DNA of 64,000 bases from Ascarosepion bandense (Eukaryota > Mollusca > Cephalopoda > Sepiida > Sepiidae): NCBI GenBank assembly GCA_037127315.1, contig JBBBDQ010001920.1, forward strand, positions 248,001-312,000. Reading direction: 5' to 3'. The translations under genes and the position numbers were made by a program. Below are positions 1 through 10,384 of this stretch, one piece after another (positions within the stretch are counted from its first letter, which is position 1; the number at the start of each line of letters is the position of its first letter). Below the pieces are notes generated by a model that worked only from the letters and a program-made list of their open reading frames with translations, had not been told where the DNA came from and searched no databases.

Positions 1-313
1 TACACAGTTAGATCATCCTATTTGATTATGCACTCAGACTGTTTTTATAAAAGACTGAAAATACAATTCGGTTAAAAACTTAATCAAACTTTGATCTTCA
101 GGTGCACAAAAAAATTGCTGTGTCAAAAAGACAACTTTTTCTTGACACCACAATGAATTTAACTACCTTCACTGCTCAGCAATGTTTATTGTTTTAAAAA
201 GCAATGATTAGAATTGTAATAAAACCTAAATATATAAAAGTGAAACTATATATTTTCTTTCTTTAAATCTCAAGAGGTTGCATTATGATTAAAATTTGCG
301 CATTTCTTATCGG

Positions 314-1070
314 GATGCGCATTGTGGTGCAGTGTATCTTGGCTAGGAAAGAGAAATCGAGGAGCCTAGTTTGGTTTTCATTCGAATGTCCTGCATTCAC
401 TAACACGCTAAGGTATTGGGAAAGGTATTAATCCATCCCTTCCCTCCAGTTATGGGTTAAATAACAGGACAGATTGGGTTCTATAACCTTGGATGTGTGT
501 TGTGGTACAGTGGATATTGGCTCAGAACGAGAAATCAGGGAGATAAGTTCGAATTCCAGTTGAATTCACTGCATTCACTTACATGCAAATACCCTTGGAA
601 AAGGTATGAATTCATCTCTTCCCTCCAGTTATGGGTTAAATAACAGGACAGATTGGATTCTATAGCCCTAAATGTGCATTTTGGTGGAGTGGATATTGGC
701 TCAGAATGAGAAATCAGGGAACTGGGTTCGAATTTCAGTTGAATTCATTACATTCACTTCCATGCAAATACCCTTTGGAAAGGTATTAATCCATCCCTTC
801 CCTCCAGTTATAGGTTAAATAACAACAGATTGGGTTCTATAACCTCGGATGTGCGTTGTGGTGCAGTGGATATTGGCTCAGAATGAGAAATCAGGGAGTT
901 GAGTTGAAATTCCAGTTGAATTCATAACATTCACTTACATGCAAATACCCTTCAAAAAGGTATTAATCCATCCCTTCCCTCCAGTTATAGGTTAAATAAC
1001 AACAGATTGGGTTCTATAACCTTGGCTGGCAACCAGTCTACTGCAGCAGGTATTGGCAACCTGTTAAGGA
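314..1070 (+). repeat. Four tandem tRNA-derived SINE monomers
   Basis: Four head-to-tail monomers start near 314, 492, 671 and 848, about 178 bp apart. Each opens with a tRNA-like head carrying an A-box-like GTGGTGCAGTGGATATTGG and a B-box-like GGTTCGAATTCC, the two internal RNA polymerase III promoter parts. Each then has a shared body ending CCAGTTATGGGTTAAATAACA. Only the last monomer continues into the family 3' part (GGCTGGCAACCAGTCTACTGCAG, 1023-1045). The first three therefore lack the roughly 150-bp tail seen in full copies at 13.9 and 52.3 kb. The head resembles octopus OR/OK-type SINEs, but I cannot assign the family without a database. Confidence 0.85.
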
Positions 1071-2225
1071 ATAATTAAAATGCCTCAAGTCTATACAAGA
1101 TAGGACTTTGGACCCTTCCCTTAACAAATCCCAATGAATCTTTCTTCAGTGCTTGGGAGGAAGCTGGCTCAACCCAACAAGGGTGAATGCCAAAACAGGT
1201 ACAGGTACATTTGTTACCTGAAACAAATTGCTATTTTCTGAAGGCTTGTTCAAACAAGAGTCCTTGTCTCTGTTATTTTGATCATGCCATTTCAAAAGGG
1301 GAGTTTCCGAACTATCATCCTAGTATCTAAGATTCTAATATGAGCTTTTATCCTTATGTGATGGAATTGTTCAGACTAACATCCTCATCTTTGTTGATAC
1401 TAATACTTAAAACTTTAGCTGGTGGGATCTGTAGCCATTCTCATGTTATCATACATTTTGGTGTGAATAGTTATTTGCTGAATTTTTCCGACTACCATTC
1501 TCACTTTTCATGTTTTGATTACTTGTCAGTTGATTTCAGTATTCCAAAAAAATCTTTCACCCAATGCAAGGTCCAAGCACCCCTCAAGATTACCAAATGA
1601 GATTGTTGCCAAGGAATCAAAGCATCAAGACTTTTTTTGGGGGTTGCAAAACACTATTTCTGAATGTTGTACCGCCAAGGTGGCAGTACAATACCAGATG
1701 ATATATGCAGAAGTATCTACAGCACAATATCCATCCTAATGGATATTAAGAACAAATAAGACAAATGCAGATAAGACAAATAATTAGAAAGAGAGGAGAG
1801 ATTAAGTTGTTAGAGTTGCAGAGTGCTCAATCCAATAATAATCATCAATGAGACTCCCAAACCCTGAGTGTTATACATCTTTATTTATATAACTTTGTCG
1901 AACCACAGACCATTCCATCTCCAAGAGCACTAGAGAGGTGTCAGCTGCTCTGAACACTGAACAAACAGCCCAGACACTGAGACAAGCTCATTCGGCTGGA
2001 AAGATTAAAGCAACCATTCAGAAAAGTGAGGGTAACAAAGGCTGTTCAGAGATTAGCTATCATTTGATGATCTTATTTTAAGGTTATTTTAGTACAAAAG
2101 AAATATCTGTAGGAAGGTGTAGCTATAGAACTATGACTAGAGGTTGGAATTAAGCTAAAAAAAATTTATATTAAAGTTTTAACATAGTTAAAGTTAGAAT
2201 ACATTTTACCTACGAGAGAGGAGAT
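1071..2225. other. No gene recognised; short shared repeat near 1115
   Basis: Short open frames at 1340-1739 have no recognisable domain. A motif at 1114-1140 (CTTAACAAATCCCAATGAAT) recurs at about 28515-28540 just behind another SINE, so it probably belongs to a longer retroposon tail. The rest is AT-rich and unassigned. Confidence 0.5.
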
Positions 2226-2270
2226 GTTTTTTAATTATTTCACCCCAAGCAAGGAAGTAAAGCCATATGG
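2226..2270 (-). repeat. CR1-type LINE 3' tail fragment
   Basis: The sequence TTAATTATTTCACCCCAAGC is the reverse complement of the 3' terminus common to the LINE copies in this window (GCTTGGGGTGA before the A-rich end). Only about 45 bp are recognisable. Confidence 0.6.
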
Positions 2271-3052
2271 AAACAAAATCTTCTTCCTCTTCTTCTTCAT
2301 GGACCATGACCCTTTAAGACACAGGCAATCACAGACTTCCAATTGGCTCTTGTTGCTCTCAAATATTTTTCCTCTCGGTATCTCTCCTCTGCCATCCATT
2401 TGCTCAGGTTTACCAAATATCTTTTGTGCTACTGAGTGCAAAATAATAAGGAAAAAGAGAAACATTATTAAGGCACAAGAATAATGAGCTTGTGAAAATG
2501 AAAATCATGGCAGTCTGTAAAAATCACCACCGCAAAATGGTGGAAAATTATAAAGGTTCATCTCTCTGTAATTTTTTTTTTAAATAAGAGCTGAACCCTC
2601 CTGTAAATGGTTGCAATTGTAAATATGAATATTCTTGTAATTATTTACTTAGTATGGCACAAGGTCTGGAGTAATGATGCATCAAGAAATCTTTTTATTA
2701 GCAATGAAAAGCCAGAGAAACTATCAATATAAGAAGAGATTAAAAGAAAAACAGAGAGAGATTAAATTCTACCCGGGTGTTGGTGGGACAAAACTAAAAA
2801 CAAAAGTCTAATTGAAATATCAAAGTAAACGTTTTATAAATTGCATTTGGAAGGTATTTTCTAAGATTGGCTGAACTTCATAAAGATTCATAAACATGTG
2901 ACAACACAGGCGGATTGTATTAATTGATCTGCAAAACTAGCTTGTGATATTTACTAAACTTGATTTGTTATATGATTTACTAGTCAGTAGATAATCATAG
3001 ACATAAACTTTAAATTTTTGAAAATCAATGTTGCCTTAGAAGCAAATGAAAA
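2271..3052. other. AT-rich stretch with nothing recognised
   Basis: No coding, RNA or repeat signal that I can support apart from short homopolymer runs. Confidence 0.5.
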
Positions 3053-3138
3053 GAGCAAGAAAAGAAACTGTTAGCATAGAACTTACAGTTACATCTAGTC
3101 AATTCAATTGTAAATTGACGAGACCTAGTTGCTAAATT
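3053..3138 (-). repeat. CR1-type LINE C-terminal coding fragment
   Basis: Reverse-strand similarity to the LINE segment encoding the stretch from HPFTVK to the NSFFS motif. It is diverged and about 85 bp long, and it abuts the RTE element that begins at about 3139. Confidence 0.55.
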
Positions 3139-3412
3139 ATGTTCCTGTGTTTTACACAAAAGCGTTCTACAAAGTAGGCCACAAAGATCTGTTGCATTTT
3201 CTCAGTAACCTTGATCCGGGAAAAACATTGAAATAATCAAGAATCTATACTGGCAGCATACGGACAGAAAAAAGAGTTCAACAGATACAAATATAGAAAG
3301 GGGTGCGTGTCTTGTCACAAGACTTATTCAACCTATACAACAAGGTAATTATGAAAGAATTAGAACTTTTACCAGCATTCATTATTGGTAACTACAATCT
3401 TAACAATATAAT

Positions 3413-3807
3413 ACGAATTTGAACGAGATACTACATTAGCAACTAGATCCCACCCTTTTACAGTGAAACCGATAAAATGCAGCCGTAACTTCTACTCCAA
3501 CAGTTTCTTTCCTTGCACTTCCTGACTGTGGAATTCTCTTCCAAACGATTGCTTCCCCGACGGCTACAATCTCCAGGAGTTTAAATGTAAGGTCAATAGA
3601 CACCTCCTAACACACTAACCTGCTCCCATTCTATCAAACACTCTTCCCATCTGCCCAACGCTTATCCTCGCTATCCTTACTCATCTGTCACCTTCCTCCT
3701 GACATTCCCTATGTCTAACCACTCCTTCTCTTTACCTTCCCCTATGTAGCCCCATGCACAATAGTGGCAGTGGAATGCCTTGCTTGGGGTGAGATGATTA
3801 AAAAAAA
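3413..3807 (+). repeat. CR1-type LINE 3' end inserted in the RTE
   Basis: It begins in the coding segment for RDTRLATRSHPFTVK, continues through the NSFF, LWNSLP-like and FPDGYNLQEFKC motifs to the stop, then the 3' UTR and the terminal GCCTTGCTTGGGGTGAGATG plus oligo-A. It lies between two halves of the RTE catalytic region (…AACAATATA / AGATATTCAGATGAT…), so it is a 5'-truncated insertion. Confidence 0.85.
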
Positions 3808-3922
3808 TAAGATATTCAGATGATCTGGTATTGATAGCAGATATAAGAAAGAAACTACAAAACCTCATTCAGAGTAAAGGGAAGCAAGAAAAAAGGACTA
3901 AGCATAAACTACAAGAAAACAT

Positions 3923-4200
3923 CATCATCATCATCATCATTTATCCATCACACCCAGATGGTGCATAGGGCAGCAACTTTTTGTTGCTGTTTCTGTAACA
4001 AACTGCTTTTACGGGGCAGGGTTGTTAGCCCTGCGCCCAACCTCCAAATATGGAGGGCCGGTGGACCATTCTTGGTCCTTACATTTACAGCACCTGGTAT
4101 TCCCAAATGGTCACCCATTTAAGTACTGACCAGGCTTGATGTTGCTTAACTACAGTGATCGGACGGGAACCGGTGTATTGAACACAATATAGCTGTACAC
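3923..4200 (-). mobile_element. 5S rRNA-derived SINE, complete with target duplication
   Basis: Read on the minus strand, the first ~115 nt follow 5S rRNA from its 5' end (GTGTACAGC…, then GATCACTGTAGTTAAGCAAC, ATGGGTGACC, GGGAATACCAGGTGCTGTA). A ~150-nt body follows, containing GGGCTAACAACCCTGCCCCG and a short inverted repeat around CAACAAAAAGTTGCTG, then a (ATG)n tail. The element is flanked by ACAAGAAAACAT at 3911-3922 and 4201-4212, a 12-bp target-site duplication, although the last two bases may belong to the tail. It interrupts the RTE at that site. The 5S head supplies a type 1 Pol III promoter, as known for the SINE3 class; activity here is inferred. A second copy with the same body is at 12029-12302. 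Confidence 0.9.
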
Positions 4201-4614
4201 ACAAGAAAACATGGTTATCAGTAAAAGGATGCACCCAAAATGTAATTTTACAGGTTGAGGATACTAAAATCAAGCAGGTACAGAAATTAAAGTATCTGGA
4301 AAGTGTACCCACAGAAGATTGAATGTCTGATAATGTGATCCAAAGATGTATTGCAATTGTCAAGGATGCATTCCAAAAAGCTAGGCAGAGTACTGAGAGA
4401 CAGAAAAGGTTTGGTGGAAACAAAAAGATTAATGAATTGTTACATGATATCTGTTCTCCTGTATGGCAGTGAATGCTGTAAAATGTTTTCTAAGATGAAG
4501 AAGGGACTTGAAGCAAGAGAAGGATGCTGAGGATGCCATGAACTGAACACGTGAGCAACAACAAGATTTCAGAAAGAATGGAAATGAAAAGGAAACTTAT
4601 GGTTAACATCATGA

Positions 4615-4865
4615 TGATATGCATTGTGGTGCAGTGGGTATTGGTTCGGAATGAGAAATCAGATAACCGAATTCCAGTCAAATTCGTTGCATTCACTAAC
4701 ACACAAATATCCTTGAAAAAGGTATTAATCCATCTCTTCCCTCCAGCTATGGGTCAAATAACAGGGTAGATTGATTTTTATAGCCTTGGTTGGCAACCAG
4801 TCCACTGCAGAATGTAATGGCAACCACTGCAGAAAAATCTTCTGCCCAGTCAGTCATGTCTCTTT
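4615..4865 (+). repeat. tRNA-derived SINE, near full length
   Basis: Head TGCATTGTGGTGCAGTGGGT, body with the CCCTCCAGCTATGGGT motif, and 3' part with TGGCAACCAGTCCACTGCAG and CCCAGTCAGTCATGTCTC. The B box is damaged. It is truncated in the tail hairpin where mariner sequence starts. Confidence 0.85.
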
Positions 4866-5071
4866 TTGATCGGCCAAAACAAGTTTGTGGAAGTTTGGTG
4901 TTTTCTGGGACAACTACTGATTTTAGGCAACCTGAACATTCATCATCATTTGTATCTGCATGACCACATTTAAAGTCAGCATACCACCTCTTAACCATTA
5001 TTTCTGATGGAGCAGAGTCTAAATAACATTTATCAAGCGATTGCTTTGCCTGAACTGTATTTTTCCCATCC
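4866..5071 (-). pseudogene. Mariner transposase N-terminal (HTH) fragment
   Basis: About 65 codons on the minus strand encode the DNA-binding end of a mariner-type transposase: YLDSAPSEIMVKRWYADFK, then HADTNDDECSG and VVVPEN. This matches the second helix-turn-helix region of mariner/SETMAR-like transposases (pattern VKRWxxxFKxGxxxTxDxxxSG). A one-base shift after PENT moves the continuation (FHKLVLADQK) into another frame, so it is broken. No catalytic domain is present. It is fused downstream to SINE tail sequence, and at its 5' side the LINE at 5072 begins within a few bases. It is not a host SETMAR gene: there is no SET domain and no intron structure. Confidence 0.8.
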
Positions 5072-6370
5072 GCCAATTACCGTCCTATTAGTCTCCTCCC
5101 AATCTTTGGCAAAGTTTTCGAAGCCATTATCAACGCCGAGGTGATTCAGCACCTTATGACCAACGGGCTTCTCTCTGACAAACAGTATGGGTTTCGCTTC
5201 ACCAGGTCTACTGCTGATATGCTAACGACCATTACCGAGTACATATACCAGGCACTCGACAAGAATGGTGAAGCCCGAACCGTTGCCTTGGATATCTCCA
5301 AAGCATTCGACAGGGTCTGGCATGCTGGCCTCTTGTGCAAACTGCGGAGCTATGGGATAACTGGACATCTGTTTGACCTCATCCAGTCCTTCCTCTCTAA
5401 CTGCACATTAAAGGTGGTATTAAATGGGCATGCCTCCCAAAACTACCAGACGAACGCAGGCGTCCCTCAAGGTTCTATCCTAGGTCCCACGCTCTTTCTG
5501 ATCTACATTAATGATCTCCCCGACACCATTAGATCCCAAGTTGGCATGTATACCGACGACACAACAATCTACTCCCGCATCGATCAGAAACCAGGTCTGG
5601 ACAACAAAGTGAACCTCGCTACCGCACTTGAAAGGGACCTCCAATCCGTAGTGACCTGGGGTAGGAAATGGTTGGTAAATTTCAATGCCTCCAAAACAAA
5701 GCTGTTATCAACTAACCACCATAGACAATCGCATCTACCTCCCATTAGCATGGGACAGGCTAGCCTCCCAGAGAGTAAAATACTACGCCTCCTTGGCCTT
5801 ACACTCTCGGCGGACCTCAAATGGAATGACTATATTGAATCCATTGCCAAATCTGCTGCTATGAAAGTGGGCTCCCTGTGCAGGGCCCAGAAATTTTTCC
5901 CACCTGAAACTATTCTGCACATATACAAATCTACCATCCGCCCGTGTATTGAATATTGCTGCCATATCTGGTCGGGTGCCCCTGCTGCTCTCCTTGGGCT
6001 TCTTGACAAAATACAAAGGAGGATCTGTAACGTGGTTGATACTGACTTGGCAGACCGGCTGCAGCCGCTCTCACACCGGCGTGATGTAGCTTCCCTGTGC
6101 CTCTTCTACAAGTACTTTCATGGCTTCTGCTCCGATGAGCTTAGATCACTGGTGCCGCCTAAGCACAAATTTACACGAGATACTAGATTAGCAACTAGGT
6201 CCCACCCTTTTACAGTTAAACAAATAAGATGTAACCGTAAATTCTACTCCAACAGCTTCTTTTCTCGCGCTTCCCGCCTGTGGAACTCCCTTCCACAAGT
6301 CTGCTTTCCCGACAGTTACAATCTCCAGGTGTTTAAATGTAGGGTCAATAGACACCTCCTATCACACTAA
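5072..6370 (+). CDS. CR1-group LINE reverse transcriptase, 5'-truncated
   Basis: This is the longest intact reading frame of the window, about 432 codons. It opens without a start codon inside RT at ANYRPISLLPIFGKVFEAI, so the endonuclease and the linker are missing. RT motifs in order: QYGFR, the first catalytic aspartate in LDISKAFDRVWHAGL, NAGVPQGSILGPTLFLIYIN, catalytic MYTDD (5549-5560; usually YADD or FADD in non-LTR LINEs), WLVNFNASKTKLL and the LRLLGLTLS block. The long C-terminal part (IEYCCHIWSGAP, LCLFYKYFHGF, SHPFTVK, SRASRLWNSLP, NLQVFKCRVNRHL) is typical of Jockey/CR1-group elements. The frame is uninterrupted, so the insertion is fairly young, but it cannot be autonomous without its 5' half. 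Confidence 0.9.
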   Translation, partial: ANYRPISLLPIFGKVFEAIINAEVIQHLMTNGLLSDKQYGFRFTRSTADMLTTITEYIYQALDKNGEARTVALDISKAFDRVWHAGLLCKLRSYGITGHLFDLIQSFLSNCTLKVVLNGHASQNYQTNAGVPQGSILGPTLFLIYINDLPDTIRSQVGMYTDDTTIYSRIDQKPGLDNKVNLATALERDLQSVVTWGRKWLVNFNASKTKLLSTNHHRQSHLPPISMGQASLPESKILRLLGLTLSADLKWNDYIESIAKSAAMKVGSLCRAQKFFPPETILHIYKSTIRPCIEYCCHIWSGAPAALLGLLDKIQRRICNVVDTDLADRLQPLSHRRDVASLCLFYKYFHGFCSDELRSLVPPKHKFTRDTRLATRSHPFTVKQIRCNRKFYSNSFFSRASRLWNSLPQVCFPDSYNLQVFKCRVNRHLLSH

Positions 6371-6558
6371 CTCCCAACTATTCTCACAACACTCTCATCT
6401 ACCCAACCCTCATTCTCGGTATCCTCACCCGCCTATCACCCACTCTCTGTTATTTCCTATATTTAATCAGCCTTTCTCCACTCTACGTAGCCCCCTGCAC
6501 AGTAGTGGCAGTGACATGCCTTGCTCGGGGTGAAACGCTTATAAAAAAAAAAAAAAAA
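6371..6558 (+). repeat. LINE 3' UTR and poly(A) tail
   Basis: Pyrimidine-rich 3' UTR ending in the conserved terminus CCCCCTGCACAGTAGTGGCA … CTCGGGGTGAAACGCTTATA and an A-run (6543-6558). The copy at 10385 has the same subfamily terminus. This terminus, diverged, marks all LINE tails in the window. Confidence 0.9.
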
Positions 6559-6823
6559 GAAAGCAATGCTTTATCAACACATGAAAGAAATTCAGATTTG
6601 CAACGGTAGCTTCACTTAAATAACTGTAATTTGTAAACTAATGATCTTATTGGACCAAATTTTTCACGTGCCATTTCATAAAAATCATATGGATTTTTTA
6701 TTAGTGGTGCCATCTATATGTCAGGCCCGGGACTTATTTAGTGATGTGTTAAATTATTAGCATTAGACAAATAAAAATTTAAAATCTCTTAATATTTTTA
6801 AAATTTTTCATCCTTCCTCTTAG
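6559..6823. other. AT-rich, nothing recognised
   Basis: No supported feature. Confidence 0.5.
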
Positions 6824-6912
6824 CTTATGACTACATCATGTTGAAACATTGATTCCCATATGATCACTAAAGTTAAGCAAAGTCGAACCTGATAAGTACC
6901 TATAAGTTTTAG
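6824..6912 (+). repeat. 5S rRNA-like fragment
   Basis: Follows the 5' two-thirds of 5S rRNA (ATCATGTTGAAACATTG, then GATCACTAAAGTTAAGCAAA, AGTACCTATAAG). It ends before the C box. It is diverged and lacks any body, so it is an old SINE head or pseudogene. Confidence 0.65.
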
Positions 6913-6957
6913 TTAATTCATATAGTAAATCAACACTTCAAGTTTTTGTTCCTTCTG

Positions 6958-7033
6958 CTATGGCCAAGTACTGAACCCACAATTCTTTTGGATGAAATCA
7001 CTTTTTGGATTGCTCAACAAACCAGTGGATAAA
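6958..7033 (-). repeat. Possible degenerate tRNA-like SINE head
   Basis: The reverse strand reads ATCCACTGG … GTGGGTTCAGTACTTGG, resembling an A-box and B-box pair. A related sequence is at 44879-44966. Weak. Confidence 0.35.
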
Positions 7034-7079
7034 AATAATTCACTGATCTAACTGAGGACACTGAATAAAAGCATTCAAA

Positions 7080-7375
7080 ACATTGTGAATACTGAAAAAA
7101 ATAAAATGAGGACAACAGTCTGAATGATGTGAATAGTGTAAATTGTTAAAATACCTCATCTTAAAAATATAGACAGATGCTGACAGTGAATATGAAAATG
7201 AAGGTGAGAACTATAGTGTGAACAATGTAAATAGTGTAAATTGTTGAAATACCTCATCTCAGAAATATAGACAGATGTTGAAGATTGGTAAAGACCTAGT
7301 GAATATGAAAATAAAAGTGATGACAACAGCCTGGATTATGTAAATAGGGTAAATAATTGTAATACTTCAACTTGG
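7080..7375. repeat. Degenerate tandem repeat, three units of about 100-112 bp
   Basis: A phrase like AATAGTGTAAATTGTTGAAA with ACAGATG…GAATATGAAAAT recurs near 7131, 7229 and 7341. No homology recognised. Confidence 0.6.
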
Positions 7376-7683
7376 ATATTATAGACATCAGCCTTGACAA
7401 ACGAATCTGCAGTCAAAATTTCTGGGGATGGAAAACTAAAGCATAACTACTACTGTCATAGCAATACATGCCGCACACCATTTTGGATATATTAACTCCA
7501 TATGATGTTTGTGTTTTACTGCTGACTCTTGATGAAGATAGGTGCTCTGGCAAAAATATTTAGAGAATAATTCAGACTATTATTTTCATGTAATTTGCTT
7601 GGATTATTATTGACACAATTTCAGATGAATCTTGATTGATGACCTGCAGGGAAATGTATAATCATAAAATAATATAATTTAGT

Positions 7684-7830
7684 TGATAAAGTCAAATTTA
7701 CAACTGACCTTGAAACAGACCTTTAATCTGTTAAGTGGAGCAAGTAATGGCTTGTAATTTTTAATGTTTCCAAAACAAAACTGATACCTTTTACTCTCAT
7801 TATAAAAGGCCATTTTTGTCTTCCATCAGT
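7684..7830 (+). pseudogene. CR1-type LINE RT fragment (decayed)
   Basis: In one frame it reads DKVKFTTDLETDL, stop, SVKWSK, stop, WLVIFNVSKTKLIPF. This parallels NKVNLATALERDL…WGRKWLVNFNASKTKLL of the LINE at 5072. Two in-frame stops show decay. Confidence 0.75.
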
Positions 7831-7884
7831 AAGCTCATTAGGTAGGTCATGCACTGATTTCTTCTGCTCCTTTTGCCTTCCATA

Positions 7885-7960
7885 GGGTCATTTTCTAAAT
7901 GTAGCTTAGATGTAGCACCAATTCCAAAAACTATGGTGTCCCCAGTAAGAACAGAACTAC
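7885..7960 (-). repeat. Fragment of a second SINE-like family
   Basis: Contains AAATGTAGCTTAGATGTAGCACC … CTATGGTG, shared with 20945-21015 and 41815-41880. The last of these adjoins a tRNA-like head. Confidence 0.5.
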
Positions 7961-8929
7961 TTAGTTGTAAATGTTCTAGCTTGTTAATGATTACACTGAA
8001 TTGAGATGACCGCCTCCTGAGAGTGTTGAATTTTCTAAATCTTCTTTCTTCATTATGTACCCTTAAAATATCTGTTTCTGATTTTAAGAATATTTTAATC
8101 TGGCATTTTGTTTAAATTCCTTTCTGTTTGTTAGAAAAGCTATGGAATGATTAATTCCTGTCCATAGGCGACCAGATATTATGCTTGCCTGGTATGGATA
8201 ACAGAATGTCCTTTTGTTGCCTCTGATAAACCTTCAATTCAGAAATGCATTTAATTTCAGTTTGCAAGCAAACAGAGGATGAATTTTAATTTATGATTCC
8301 AGGTTCTTGATACAAGTCTGACTTCAAAAACACTTTTGGGTTCAATCCATACCACTTGCAGACTAATGGATGGCACATTCTTATCAGGTAATCCAACAAA
8401 TGGTGGTCAATGACTGGATTAAAACAAGCTGATCATCCATGTTTCTTTTGACTGACAATGCTGGATGATAATTTTAAACAGCTTTAAACTAAATAACCAT
8501 CTGGATTACTGAAATCATCCCATTAATATTCATAATGGAATGGATCAAAATCAGGAGTCATGCAATCGAGGTCATCTTTATTCATGAGAAAAGATCAATG
8601 GACTACAAGATTCTGAGTTATTTTGTTAGTTGAACAGGAAAAACAAACCAAAAATATAAAAGACAACTATAAAACAAAAGTGATTCTGAATAATTTTAAC
8701 AGTTGATTTTTGAAATTAGTGGCAAAAATATACATATTTTTAATTACCCAAAGCAAGGCAAGGAAGCTACTAAAATGCAAAAGTTTACTGAGTGTCAGAA
8801 AATGTTATTGAAGAAAAAATAGAAAAAGAGAATTCAAGGAAACGGAAAATAATGGTGCATGTAAACTTTTGATGATTGCAGTCTACAAGAAAGTAAGATG
8901 TTTACTGGCAAGATGTGAGAGAGAGGAAT

Positions 8930-9015
8930 ATTAGAATAGAACTTACAGTTTCATCTTGCAATTTTAACAGAAAGGTGATGAAACGTAGCAGCTGATCTAA
9001 TACTGCACTTAAATT
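8930..9015 (-). repeat. CR1-type LINE fragment (very diverged)
   Basis: AGAACTTACAGTTTCATCTT and the following ~50 bp match the reverse complement of the LINE segment upstream of NSFFS. Low similarity. Confidence 0.4.
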
Positions 9016-9466
9016 TTTAGACTCAGGCATGAAAGAGGAAACCTCATTGAATTAATGTGATGTGATACCAGGTGAGGACTGATAATATTGCATTATATTT
9101 TTGAAGATAATTCTCTCTCAAGAAAATATATTTATTGGCATATATAAATGTGTGGAATAAATCTGGTCATCTTAACTTGATTTTTGGTAATTTTTTTTTT
9201 TAATCATGTCACTTGCAGTCATTTATGACCAAAATGGCAAAATAAGTTTATTTTACCAAATGGCATATAAAGGTGAGTGGGGTAAGCTGGGTTGGAAAGA
9301 TTTATTTATTTTTTTATTTTTTGAAACTCACTAAAGTTATGTATTTTTTTACTATTTTTTGTTTGATTCTATGGTTCATTTGAACGAGTGTTTTTGTAAT
9401 TTTCAAAGAAATTTCTTTTTGACTTTAACTAAGTTACAACTTAGTTAACTCACCACTTTTTTCCCC

Positions 9467-9536
9467 CCAAATTGGAGTAGATAGTACCTACTATCGCCTG
9501 GTTTCACACTCCACCCTCCACCCACTTCTATTAAAC
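9467..9536 (-). repeat. Fragment related to the 150-bp repeat at 47.6 kb
   Basis: ATTGGAGTAGATAGTACC…TACTATCGCCTGGTTTCACACTCCACC is the reverse complement of the core of the 47631-47985 units (GTGTGAACCGGGCGATAGT…CTACTCCAATTG). Confidence 0.7.
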
Positions 9537-9734
9537 AGGAGTAGAGATGTGGTATGACGGTAAACTGCATTCAGCAGCAAGGCCTCTGATTGGGAGGTTG
9601 TGAAGAGCATGGAACCACCTTTTAGTTGCTGGTGTTCCCAGAGTGGTAGCACCTGTAAAGGTTCCCAGCTATGGGAAAATAGTTAACCACCAAACTGGGG
9701 TTAAAATACTATGAAAATATAAAAATAGAGTTTT

Positions 9735-9860
9735 ATGAAAAAATATACATTTTTGAGTGAAAAATATTAGCAACAATACATTTTTGAAGGAAAAAATATT
9801 ATTGCCATCATACATTTTTGAAGGAAAAAAATTATTGCCAGCAATACTTTTTTGAATACA
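9735..9860. repeat. Imperfect ~38-bp tandem repeat
   Basis: Four imperfect units built on ATACATTTTTGAAGGAAAAA with TTATTGCCA. Confidence 0.7.
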
Positions 9861-10384
9861 AAACTAGAAGACATCTTCAGTTTTCTAAAATAAAAAAAAT
9901 CATCAAAATCTGACCAAACTATCATTTAAGATATCAAATAGGATAAAATTTAGAAAATCTTATCTGTTTATAGTACAACAACAATGTCCATGATTTGTCT
10001 TTCTTTATAACAGGAAGGCCAAAACAAAACAAAACCCAGCTATATCTTATTATAGACAAGACAAATAGGAAGGAATGCTTCCTAATTGCTGGAATGCTGA
10101 TTAGTGACTGTAAATTGGTACCATTTCATAGTCACAGTTATTCTTGGTTGAAGTAATTCAATGCAATGAACGTAGATCTCTGTTGGGATGCATTCTGTTG
10201 CATGATCAACAATTACAAGCTGGTATATTAAACTCAGTATTGACATCACTAATGACACACCTTCTCACTATAAACAAACATAAAAAATATGTTAACCCCC
10301 CCCCCCCACACTATCTGGAATTGAATAACCCTCAGAGGTTGATATGTGTTTAAACTAAACTTAATCTCAAACTCTTAAATAACT

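Larger units (their letters stand above)
3139..4614 (+). pseudogene. RTE-clade LINE reverse transcriptase, split by two insertions
   Basis: Three blocks (3139-3412, 3808-3922, 4201-4614) align in order with the better-preserved RTE copy at 53.7-54.8 kb. The first matches the region after the fingers (LYWQ, KKEFNRYK). The second carries the catalytic motif as RYSDDLVLIAD. The third matches the thumb and C-terminal region (VISKR..PKC, then YGSE-like and TEHVSN-like segments). Frameshifts and stops are abundant, so it is dead. The first gap is filled by a CR1-type LINE end, the second by a 5S-derived SINE. The 3' end abuts a tRNA-type SINE near 4615, so the RTE is the oldest layer of the nest. 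Confidence 0.8.

Noticed and set aside
4747..5076. SETMAR-like host gene
   Set aside because: Only the transposase HTH part is present, frameshifted and fused to a SINE tail; no SET domain.
5072..6370. Host gene or autonomous, active LINE
   Set aside because: The frame is intact, but endonuclease, 5' UTR and start codon are missing, and the sequence matches a multi-copy element.
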